The position numbers and the translations under genes were made by a program. Of a stretch of DNA of 47,466 bases, positions 26,758-34,367 are shown piece after piece (within the stretch, counting starts at the first letter, position 1; the number at the start of each line of letters is the position of its first letter). A model generated the notes under the pieces. The model was given only the letters and a program-made list of their open reading frames with translations. It had not been told where the DNA came from and did no database searches. This stretch comes from Candidatus Curtissbacteria bacterium (GTDB lineage: Bacteria; Patescibacteriota; Microgenomatia; Curtissbacterales; GWA2-41-24): contig JAUSJC010000008.1 of assembly GCA_030647775.1 (NCBI GenBank), positions 1 to 47,466 of the forward strand, written 5' to 3'.

Positions 26758-27348
26758 TTATTTGTTACGGAGAATTGCTTTGGCGCTTTGGACAGTCGTT
26801 TGGGTTTTGCCGTTGGCAATTGCCGCTGTGGTGACACCGGTTGTAACTTCCAATGCCAGGGTTGGGTCGGCATTGTCGTAAGAAAACGTTAGATTTGAGA
26901 CATTGGTGGCAACGATCCGAGTGCCGGATTTGCGGGTTGAGGAGGCATAGGGGTAGATTTTCCTGATAAGTTTAGTGGGAACACTGGGATCACGTCTATA
27001 TTCAATATAATCATAGTTGGTACCCATGGGGTCTTGAGGGTCGCCGCCGGTGTCAAGCGGCCAGAGTTGAAGGATCAGAATATTGGTACCGGTTGTATCG
27101 CCGCCGCAGGAGGCACAGGTAGAAACGATTGCCTGGCTTTGGCGAATCTGGTTTGTTATTTCGTCAAGCGCCAGTTTGTTTTGGGTGGCGGCATCAATGG
27201 CCGTGTTTTGGTTTGAGAAAAGGCGAAAGTGGGCAAGATAAATGGAGGCGACAATCACCAGAACAAAACCGCCGATTGCCAGACCGGTGATGAGCTCAAC
27301 AAGAGTAAATCCTGCGGATTTACGGTATATTCTTGCGGGTCCTGTCAC
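26758..27348 (-). CDS. Type IV prepilin-like protein
   Basis: GFTLVELITGLAIGGFVLVIVASIYL N-methylation motif. Confidence 0.88.
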   Translation of the reverse strand: MTGPARIYRKSAGFTLVELITGLAIGGFVLVIVASIYLAHFRLFSNQNTAIDAATQNKLALDEITNQIRQSQAIVSTCASCGGDTTGTNILILQLWPLDTGGDPQDPMGTNYDYIEYRRDPSVPTKLIRKIYPYASSTRKSGTRIVATNVSNLTFSYDNADPTLALEVTTGVTTAAIANGKTQTTVQSAKAILRNK

Positions 27349-27489
27349 GACTTTCCCTCCCGCCAGTGCTCGTCCTTTGGATCAGATTGATGTTGTGAAA
27401 TTCGATGTACTGACTGCGCGCTGTCGGGAGCCCTTCCTATCATGCCACCCGCAAGGTCTATGATACTTGATACATGATACTTGATACGT

Positions 27490-27924
27490 TTACTTAAGGC
27501 CATTTCTGTAAATTAAGGTGTCTTCGGACAATGATTTGGTGACACTGTTTTCGACCCAGTTTACCTGGATTGTGACAAGTTTTATGTCAGGGCTAGTTTG
27601 GTAAGATGTGAGGGTTTGGGTGGCCGCGCCTTGAGGAAGTTTGGAAAGGTCGGCATCGGCAAATGAGCCGGTTGGCGGGAGGGAATCAAAATCCATTTTT
27701 CTTAGCGATTCAATTTCGCGGCTTCCAATTTTGGCGGCAATGCTCCGGAGGTTTGAACTGCGGGAAGAGACGAGCGTGCCGGAAGCAGAAAGAAGCATAA
27801 CTATAATGGCCAGAATCAAAAAGAGTGCGAGGACGATTTCGAGTAGCGTAAAACCGCCACGCCCGCCATGCAAGACAAGCTTGCGAGGCGTTGCGGGCAG
27901 GCGACGGGCGGTAAACCTGGGCAT
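27490..27924 (-). CDS. Type IV prepilin-like protein
   Basis: GGFTLLEIVLALFLILAIIVMLL; the longer ORF N-terminus is antisense tRNA. Confidence 0.85.
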   Translation of the reverse strand: MPRFTARRLPATPRKLVLHGGRGGFTLLEIVLALFLILAIIVMLLSASGTLVSSRSSNLRSIAAKIGSREIESLRKMDFDSLPPTGSFADADLSKLPQGAATQTLTSYQTSPDIKLVTIQVNWVENSVTKSLSEDTLIYRNGLK

Positions 27925-27992
27925 TAATTCTATTATATATAAAATTCTGCTAAAATTGACAGGAATTCGCCCAGGTGCAGTGGTAGAATAGT

Positions 27993-28172
27993 GCCGGCGT
28001 GGCTCAGTGGTAGAGCGAGTCATTGGCCTGCCCGCCGTACTTGCCCGAATGGCTCAGTGGTAGAGCGAGTACTTGGTAAGTACTAGGCCGAGGGTTCGAT
28101 TCCCTCTTCGGGCTCAAACGGCAAGGCAGGCGGGTAATGACTAGGTCATGGGTTCGATTCCCATCGTCGGCT
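27993..28172 (+). tRNA. tRNA-Thr(GGT) interrupted in the anticodon loop by about 108 nt containing another tRNA; may be a pseudogene
   Basis: GCCGGCG/CGTCGGC acceptor, AGTCA/TGACT anticodon stem, ATGGG-TTCGATT-CCCAT T-arm; loop TTGG|...|TAA. Confidence 0.75.
28043..28114 (+). tRNA. tRNA-Thr(GGT), complete, nested
   Basis: GCCCGAA/TTCGGGC, AGTAC-TTGGTAA-GTACT, GAGGG-TTCGATT-CCCTC. Confidence 0.95.
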
Positions 28173-28180
28173 CAAGGTTT

Positions 28181-28237
28181 GCCGAGATAGCTCAGGCTTG
28201 CCCCGCTAAGCGGGGTGAGGTAGAGCGACTGTTTTGA
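28181..28237 (+). pseudogene. tRNA 5' half relic with palindromic insertion in the D-loop
   Basis: gccgagatagctcagg[cttgccccgctaagcggggtga]ggtagagcgactgttttg, no matching 3' half. Confidence 0.75.
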
Positions 28238-28288
28238 AAGAGAGCTTCTTTTGCGTAAGCAAAACTAGCGAAGCGTTATTTTTAATTT

Positions 28289-28361
28289 GCCGACGTAGCT
28301 CAGTGGTTAGAGCACCTGTTTTGTAAACAGGGGGTCGTGAGTTCGACTCTCACCGTCGGCT
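28289..28361 (+). tRNA. tRNA-Thr(TGT)
   Basis: GCCGACG/CGTCGGC, CCTGT-TTTGTAA-ACAGG. Confidence 0.95.
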
Positions 28362-28428
28362 CACAGAGCAAATTAAAAAAGAAACAGTAGTGCTAAAATT
28401 TATATCAAAATCCTAAGGATTTTGACGA

Positions 28429-28513
28429 GCTGCGGTGCCAGAGTGGACAATTGGAATGGTCTGTAAAACCATCGCCCGAAAGGGCTACGAAGGTTCGAAT
28501 CCTTCCCGCAGCA
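28429..28513 (+). tRNA. tRNA-Tyr(GTA), long variable arm
   Basis: GCTGCGG/CCGCAGC, ATGGT-CTGTAAA-ACCAT, cgcccgaaaggg arm. Confidence 0.95.
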
Positions 28514-28653
28514 CATAAATTTTGCTAGTTTTAGCTAGCAGAATTTATGTTTTGTGTAAAGCATCGAACCGCAGGTTCGACATTATGGAACACTATCGAA
28601 ACACCGATTTCGATAGTTAGTGAATAATGTGCGGAATCACGAAGTGATTTGCA

Positions 28654-28672
28654 AATCCTTCCCGCAGCACAT
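28654..28672 (+). repeat. Displaced tRNA-Tyr 3' end
   Basis: aatccttcccgcagcacat identical to 28498-28516. Confidence 0.85.
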
Positions 28673-28823
28673 CGTCAGATTGGATATAAGCGAAGCTTCT
28701 CTACGAGTAAAAATTAGTTCGGATTGTATTGGGTTGACATGATCTGATACAATTCCCTCAAGTTTAATTCTGCTCCCCAAAAGACAAGATCCCGAAACAA
28801 GTTCGGGATGACACTCAAGAAAA

Positions 28824-29366
28824 ATGGACGATCAACAACAATCACCAATGATGGCCGGGAACCCCGGACCAATTTACCAGGAATCCACCGGCGGCAAAAA
28901 CGCCAAGTGGCTTTGGCTTCTCATTGCACTTATTATTGTCGGGGCTTTAGTTTTTGCGTTTGCCCGCGGAATTGGGCCATTCGGGCAATTCAAGAAAGGC
29001 AGTACTTTGGTAGAGGAATCACCGGCGCCGGAATCGGTTGTTGCCAGTCCAATGCCCGAAGCAACGAGTGGTGCCAATATCGATAAAGCCGCGGTTAGAA
29101 TTAGGATTTTAAATGGAAGCGGTAAAGCAGGTGTGGCATCTGCCGCTAAAGATTATATTGAGGGGAAGGGTTATAAGGTTACTTCGCTTGGGAATGCCGA
29201 TAATTATGATTTTGCCCAGACAGTCGTTAAGATCAAAGACAGTTTGTCAAATATTAAAAACGTACTCGTTTCCGATCTTTCGGATAAATATTCCGTAACA
29301 GTTTCGAGTATTCCTTTGGAGGCTTCCGATTCTGCAGATGTTGAAGTAACCCTAGGGGCAAAATAA
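28824..29366 (+). CDS. Membrane-anchored protein with LytR_C domain
   Basis: TM segment then VRIRILNGSGKAGVASAAKDYIEGKGYKV. Confidence 0.8.
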   Translation: MDDQQQSPMMAGNPGPIYQESTGGKNAKWLWLLIALIIVGALVFAFARGIGPFGQFKKGSTLVEESPAPESVVASPMPEATSGANIDKAAVRIRILNGSGKAGVASAAKDYIEGKGYKVTSLGNADNYDFAQTVVKIKDSLSNIKNVLVSDLSDKYSVTVSSIPLEASDSADVEVTLGAK

Positions 29367-29461
29367 TCCATTTCCTTTGTCATCCTGAACTTGATTCAGG
29401 ATCTATATAGATGCCGAAACGAATTCGGCATGACAATTCCTTAATGTTTTAACAAAGAAAA

Positions 29462-29668
29462 AACCAGTCAATTGACTGGTTTTGATTATTTCGACCCTAC
29501 TTATGGCGCATGGCTTAATCTCTTCTTCGGTAAACATTAATATGGGCAGAAGCTCTTTTCTCCAAGGAGAAAAGGGACAATCTTTTCCGTAAACTTTTAC
29601 ATGAAGCGAAGAAAATAGATTAAGACTTTTAAAGTGCTACCCAAGTAGGGTTGTTGTCTCCTGTGGAC
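29462..29668 (-). ncRNA. Candidate free-standing structured RNA, 6S-like in architecture
   Basis: Promoter TTGACT-N16-TATTAT (29702-29675), long-range stems 29495-29502/29643-29650, 29514-29521/29617-29624 and 29523-29529/29607-29613, apical hairpin 29555-29574, terminator 29462-29481 with T-tract on the minus strand. Confidence 0.55.
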
Positions 29669-29704
29669 ATTTATATAATAGCACCTTTGTCAAAGAAGTC
29701 AAAG

Positions 29705-30424
29705 TTAGAACGGTGCGGTGAGGCCGGGGATTAGAAGGGCGAAGATAGTCGAAGTTACGGGGAAAAGGATCTGGCCGACGGCGCCGGTGACCAAAAGCAG
29801 AAGCAGGATAAAAATGCCGTATTTTTCCATCTGCATAAAATCGGCGTACCACTCGCGGGGCAGGATTCCGGCCAAGACTTTGAAGCCGTCCAGCGGAGCG
29901 ACGGGAATAAGATTAAAGACAGCAAGGACAACGTTAAAGAAGATAACCGGTGAGAGATAAAGATAGATGGTATTGATTGTCGGGCTCAGCATCTGGAACC
30001 AATAGGCAATAAGGTAAGGGATGGAAAGAGCGAGGGCGAGGGCAAAATTGGAAGCGGCGCCGGCAACGGAAATCAGGGCAGAATCCCTTTTAATATTTCT
30101 AAGGTTAAACGGATCAAACGGTGTCGGTTTGCCCCAGCCGATGCCGATAAAAAGTAAGGCGACCGTGCCGACGGGGTCCATGTGGGCCATAGGGTTTAAA
30201 GTCATCCTGCCTTCAAGTTTGGCCGTCGGGTCGCCCAGCCTGTAGGCAACATACGCGTGGGATGCTTCGTGGATGGTAATGCCGGCGACAAGACCGATTA
30301 TCATGGAGAGGCCAATTAGCGGATTTTGAACAATAGCGGAGATTAAAAATGGCAACTCGCGGGTTAAAAGCAGGTTTAAAAGAATAAAGATCGCCAGTAT
30401 TTGAATAATGGGAATGTTAAACAT
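29705..30424 (-). CDS. Site-2 protease family (M50) metallopeptidase
   Basis: GITIHEASHAYVAYRLGDPTAKLEGRMTLNPMAHMDPVGT, NLIPVAPLDGFKVL. Confidence 0.93.
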   Translation of the reverse strand: MFNIPIIQILAIFILLNLLLTRELPFLISAIVQNPLIGLSMIIGLVAGITIHEASHAYVAYRLGDPTAKLEGRMTLNPMAHMDPVGTVALLFIGIGWGKPTPFDPFNLRNIKRDSALISVAGAASNFALALALSIPYLIAYWFQMLSPTINTIYLYLSPVIFFNVVLAVFNLIPVAPLDGFKVLAGILPREWYADFMQMEKYGIFILLLLLVTGAVGQILFPVTSTIFALLIPGLTAPF

Positions 30425-30535
30425 AATTAGTGTTCGAGCTTGTCGAGAACTTCGCGACTCGACTTGCAGTCTCGCTCGAAGAATATTGAATAAGGTGTTT
30501 GTCTTATGGTATATTTTAGCATTAACAAAACCAAA

Positions 30536-30820
30536 ATGAGAGCTTGCGAAATTTGCGGAAAGAAATCCATGATCCAAAAATCCGGTGCCCACAATTACGG
30601 CGGGGGCTGGGCATATCGTGCCTCTAAGACGCGTTTTGTTTCCGAACCTAACTTACATTCCAATAAAGTGACTTACAACGGTGTCCGCAGGACCATGAGG
30701 CTTTGCACAAAATGTCTACGTAGGGTTAAAGCTCTCTCACCTGTCATTGCGAGGAGTGAAGCGACGAAGCAATCTAAATCGAAAACCCCAGAAGTTATTG
30801 TTGCTCCAGTTGCCGCCTAA
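30536..30820 (+). CDS. rpmB: Ribosomal protein L28 with repeat-derived C-terminus
   Basis: CEICGKKSMIQKSGAHNYGGGW...RFVSEPNLHSNKVTYNGVRRTMRLCTKCLR. Confidence 0.9.
   Translation: MRACEICGKKSMIQKSGAHNYGGGWAYRASKTRFVSEPNLHSNKVTYNGVRRTMRLCTKCLRRVKALSPVIARSEATKQSKSKTPEVIVAPVAA
30743..30774. repeat. Palindrome-family repeat inside rpmB
   Basis: gtcattgcgaggagtgaagcgacgaagcaatc, encodes VIARSEATKQS. Confidence 0.9.
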
Positions 30821-30892
30821 AATAATTTTTCTATTAATTCTTTACTTTTCGGATAGCCGTTGAGGAATTCTTTTTTTGTCATTTTTCGTTTG
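30818..30892 (-). pseudogene. Displaced 3' end of fmt (GKRKMTKKEFLNGYPKSKELIEKLF*)
   Basis: Matches fmt C-terminus GKRKITIKEFKNGYPKAFQKISALFE*. Confidence 0.85.
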
Positions 30893-30921
30893 CCCTTCGA
30901 CTACGCTCAGGACGGTGCTTG

Positions 30922-31764
30922 TTATTCGAATAAGGCGCTGATTTTTTGAAATGCTTTTGGGTATCCATTTTTGAATTCCTTGATCGTTATTTTTCGCTTG
31001 CCTTCCGGTTGAATGAGACCGTTTGGCAAGAATTTAATCAATTTTGCTTGCCCACCGAAGTCTTGGCGAAGGCGGATCCAAACGCCGGGCCAGGGATGAT
31101 AGGCGCGGATCATGCGATCCACTGTTTTTTTGTCGGGCGGATTTTGCTGATCAATTTCCCCATCAATTTTGGCGATATGTTTTGTGAAGGTTGCCTTTTT
31201 GTGATCTTGAGGCACAGGTTTTAATTTGCCTTCGATATAATCCGGGAGAATTTCCAAAAGAACTTCGGTACCGGCTGCCGCCAGTCTTTCATTTAAAGAA
31301 AGATGATTATCATTATCCTCAATTTCTACTTCTTTTTGTGCAAGTACCGGGCCGTGGTCTACTTCTTTGTCCAAGAGAATAATCGAGACGCCGGTTTTTT
31401 CTTCACCTTCTAAAATTGCTGTCTGAACAGGCGTCGGGCCGCGGTATTTTGGGAGCAGTGACGGGTGAATGTTGATAAAACCGAACCTTGGGATTTGGAG
31501 GATTTTTTGCGGAAGAATTTTTCCATAAGCTATTAATATTGCGAGATCGAATTTGGCGTCAAAGCTATTAAAATTTTTAGGTTCCAGGACGTCGATAGAG
31601 TTTTTAACAGCAGTTTCTTTGGCCGGACTTTGTAGGTTTTTTTGTCCCCTTGCTATTCTTGCATCCGGAGCTGTTATAACCAGCTGCGGTTTATATGGAG
31701 AATCGATTAATTTTTCTAAAACTATTTGGGCCAGGCGCGGAGTGCCGAAAAAGGCGATTTTCAT
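30922..31764 (-). CDS. fmt: Methionyl-tRNA formyltransferase
   Basis: IAFFGTPRLAQIVLEKL, FGFINIHPSLLPKYRGPTPVQTAILEGEEKTGVSI. Confidence 0.94.
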   Translation of the reverse strand: MKIAFFGTPRLAQIVLEKLIDSPYKPQLVITAPDARIARGQKNLQSPAKETAVKNSIDVLEPKNFNSFDAKFDLAILIAYGKILPQKILQIPRFGFINIHPSLLPKYRGPTPVQTAILEGEEKTGVSIILLDKEVDHGPVLAQKEVEIEDNDNHLSLNERLAAAGTEVLLEILPDYIEGKLKPVPQDHKKATFTKHIAKIDGEIDQQNPPDKKTVDRMIRAYHPWPGVWIRLRQDFGGQAKLIKFLPNGLIQPEGKRKITIKEFKNGYPKAFQKISALFE

Positions 31765-32315
31765 TTTAATACTTCAAAAGTTTTGTCATCCCAGTCGGCA
31801 AGCGGCAGTTCGATAAGTTCCTCTTTTTTCTTTTTATTGGTTTTAACTTTAAACAGTTTGCCGTTTTGTTTTTTAACATAGTCGATAAATAAAACGCCTG
31901 TTAAATGGTCCAATTCGTGCTGGAAGATTTTTGCCTCAAGACCTTTTAAGTGCTTAACAAATTTTTTGCCATAAGCATCGAAGGCTTCGATATCAACTTC
32001 TGCCGGTCTTGTGACGCCGCCATAGATTCCGCCTACGGAAAAACAGCCTTCCATAAGGTTGGCGCGGTTTTTGTAAGATTTAATAATTTTCGGATTGACA
32101 AAGGGCTTAAATTTATTGCGGATTTTGGCGACAAAAACGTGTTTGAAAACGCCGATTTGCGGGGCGGCAAGGCCAAGGGCGATGGGATTTGTCTGGGCGC
32201 TGGCAGTATCCACCAAATCGGTGATAAGTTTTACTAAAGAGTTGTCGAAGCTTTTAACTTCTTGTGAACTGATCCTGATTTTTTGATCGGGAAGGGCGAT
32301 AAAAGTTTTGATCAC
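31761..32315 (-). CDS. def: Peptide deformylase
   Basis: GLAAPQIGVFKHVFV, EGCFSVGGIYGGV, FQHELDHLTGVLFID. Confidence 0.93.
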   Translation of the reverse strand: MIKTFIALPDQKIRISSQEVKSFDNSLVKLITDLVDTASAQTNPIALGLAAPQIGVFKHVFVAKIRNKFKPFVNPKIIKSYKNRANLMEGCFSVGGIYGGVTRPAEVDIEAFDAYGKKFVKHLKGLEAKIFQHELDHLTGVLFIDYVKKQNGKLFKVKTNKKKKEELIELPLADWDDKTFEVLK

Positions 32316-32538
32316 AGAGATAATTATAAATGAAATGGGGATATTTAGTCACTCGCGGTTATATTGTTCGAGCGCAAGCGAGAACTAAACGCTTTGTCAT
32401 TCTGAACTTGTTTCAGAATCCAGATCCTGAATTGAATTCAGGATGACACGGGTGAAATGAGATTCTTTCGCTTCGCTCAGAATGACAGGGGAAGGGTTTG
32501 CAATGGCGACTAAATTATAACAAGATTGTTTTTTAAAA

Positions 32539-34209
32539 CTAAATTATGGAATCTGGTTCAACGATAATCCGTACATCTTTTTGATGAGGGAGAATGACTC
32601 GGACTTTGTCTAAGGTTTTTGTTCTAGTTGAGAGAGAGTAATCTGAGAGTTTAATTTTTAAAATAATGTTGTACTTAGAATTGCCTTCGTCTTTAATTGG
32701 GCCGAGAGCAGAAAGTTCGGGGTCGAGATTATCAAAGATTTCCTGGGCTTTTTCTTCAGTACCAGCAACTACGATTTTGACGAGTAGTGAAAACGGCGGA
32801 TAGGAAAAAGTTTTCCTTTGGGAAAGTTCCTCTTTATAAAATTGTAAGTAGTTCCCGTCGATTGCCCATTTGATGGCCGGATGATCAGGGTTATATGTTT
32901 GCAATATGACAAGTTTTTTGGCGAGCTTTTTGAGGTTTGTGATTTGCGCATAAAGTTTTTCGGAAGATGCAAAGTCAGGGAAATTCAAAACGCTGTCGGT
33001 TTTAATATGGACCGCGACATCGTATTTTTTGGGGAGGAGTTTGTAAAAAGCGGCGGCGGTTTCTATATCGATTGCGGCGCCCGGGAGAATTTTTTTAACC
33101 TGAGCAGACAGCGAATTTATGTTGACCAAGTTAAAGTAAACGTCGGGCGAACCGCAGTTGGGGCAAGCAGCAATTTGTTTTTGGACGACGGTTTGAGCTT
33201 TACAGCTTTTGCAATAAATGCTTCCGGATTCGGATTTTTTATTCAAGAAAAGAAGAGTTGATAATTTTTTGGCGGCGGCACGTTTTAAAATTTCTTCCAG
33301 TGTTTGGGAAATAGGCGAGTAGTTGCCGTAAACTTTTTCATTGGTCATATCGATGGTTTTTGTTTGCGGTAGATCCGCTTTGTCATTGCGAGGGCTCGAA
33401 GAGCCCGCGGCAATCTGTTTCTGAGATTGCTTCGCTACGCTCGCAATGACAGAAAAAGTAATGTCTTTTCCGTGATTTGTGAAAGTTGTAATTCTCGGGG
33501 AAGAATCGATGATTTCTATCTTGGCTTTTGTAAGCTCCGATATTTTTTCAGCGATAGTTAAAGTATCAAAATACGGCGAGCGCTCATCTTTATATGCACT
33601 ATCGTGTTCGTCATAGATGCATATTTTTTTAAGGTTGGGGTTGGGGGCAAAAATTGCCGAACGGGAACCAAAAATAAAATCGCATTGTCCTGACATAATT
33701 TTTTGCCAGGCGGCAAATTTCTCGGAAGCTTTTAACTGGTTATGATAGAGGACGTAATTTTTTGCCTGTGGAAAGTTGGCTAAAGTTTCGGGGATTCGAT
33801 CAATGTTTGGAACAAGGACAAGAGTTTGACTAACGACTAAGGACGAACGACTAACGCCTTGAAATTTTTTTGCATTAGTCATTAGTGTTTTAGCGTTTGG
33901 CAACTTGGGGAGCATTGCGTCTAAGCAGTTGGCCATCGGGGCGAGATAGTAGGAAGACATCCATTTGAGAAGATCAATCTGGTAAGCAAGGAGAATTGGC
34001 TGGTCGAGGATAATTGAGGCAATTGGTTTGGTTTTGATTTTCGGGTCGATTTGGTTTTGAAAACCGACGATGATTCCTTGCGGGTTTCTTTTGCCAAACG
34101 GTATAGAGACGAGCTGGCCAATTTTTACGTTTAGATTTTTTGGAATCTCGTAAGTGTAGGAATCAATATCCGGTGATTGGTAAGTTAGGACGACAACTTG
34201 CACGTACAT
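32539..34209 (-). CDS. priA: Primosomal protein N' (PriA-like), Walker A not found
   Basis: IGSRSAIFAPNPNLKKICIYDEHDSAYKDE, YCKSCK..CPNCGS, SYPPFSLLVKIVV. Confidence 0.85.
   Translation of the reverse strand: MYVQVVVLTYQSPDIDSYTYEIPKNLNVKIGQLVSIPFGKRNPQGIIVGFQNQIDPKIKTKPIASIILDQPILLAYQIDLLKWMSSYYLAPMANCLDAMLPKLPNAKTLMTNAKKFQGVSRSSLVVSQTLVLVPNIDRIPETLANFPQAKNYVLYHNQLKASEKFAAWQKIMSGQCDFIFGSRSAIFAPNPNLKKICIYDEHDSAYKDERSPYFDTLTIAEKISELTKAKIEIIDSSPRITTFTNHGKDITFSVIASVAKQSQKQIAAGSSSPRNDKADLPQTKTIDMTNEKVYGNYSPISQTLEEILKRAAAKKLSTLLFLNKKSESGSIYCKSCKAQTVVQKQIAACPNCGSPDVYFNLVNINSLSAQVKKILPGAAIDIETAAAFYKLLPKKYDVAVHIKTDSVLNFPDFASSEKLYAQITNLKKLAKKLVILQTYNPDHPAIKWAIDGNYLQFYKEELSQRKTFSYPPFSLLVKIVVAGTEEKAQEIFDNLDPELSALGPIKDEGNSKYNIILKIKLSDYSLSTRTKTLDKVRVILPHQKDVRIIVEPDSII
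33382..33450. repeat. 69-nt palindromic element inside priA (23 codons)
   Basis: GTCATTGCGAG...CTCGCAATGAC. Confidence 0.9.
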
Positions 34210-34249
34210 AGCGAGTTAATTGTAAATTGTAAATAGTTAATAGTAAATT

Positions 34250-34291
34250 GACTACCCGTTTTGTTTGCGATCGTCAACAAAACGGGTAGTC
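34250..34291. terminator. Long perfect hairpin between priA and folD
   Basis: gactacccgttttgtt-tgcgatcgtc-aacaaaacgggtagtc, 16-bp stem. Confidence 0.5.
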
Positions 34292-34367
34292 GGAATACTC
34301 CCTATTGATTTAAATCATTAAAGCGGGTTAAGCAAAGTGTTTTTGGGTTTTTGCGCCGAGTTTGAAT

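Noticed and set aside
27969-27994. gcccaggtgcagtggtagaatagtgcc as a tRNA-Gly 5' fragment
   Set aside because: Resembles a tRNA D-arm region but no 3' half or clean acceptor pairing was found, so too weak to call.
27925-28023. N-terminal extension of the 27490-28023 ORF
   Set aside because: Antisense of tRNA sequence; prepilin start is more likely at 27924.
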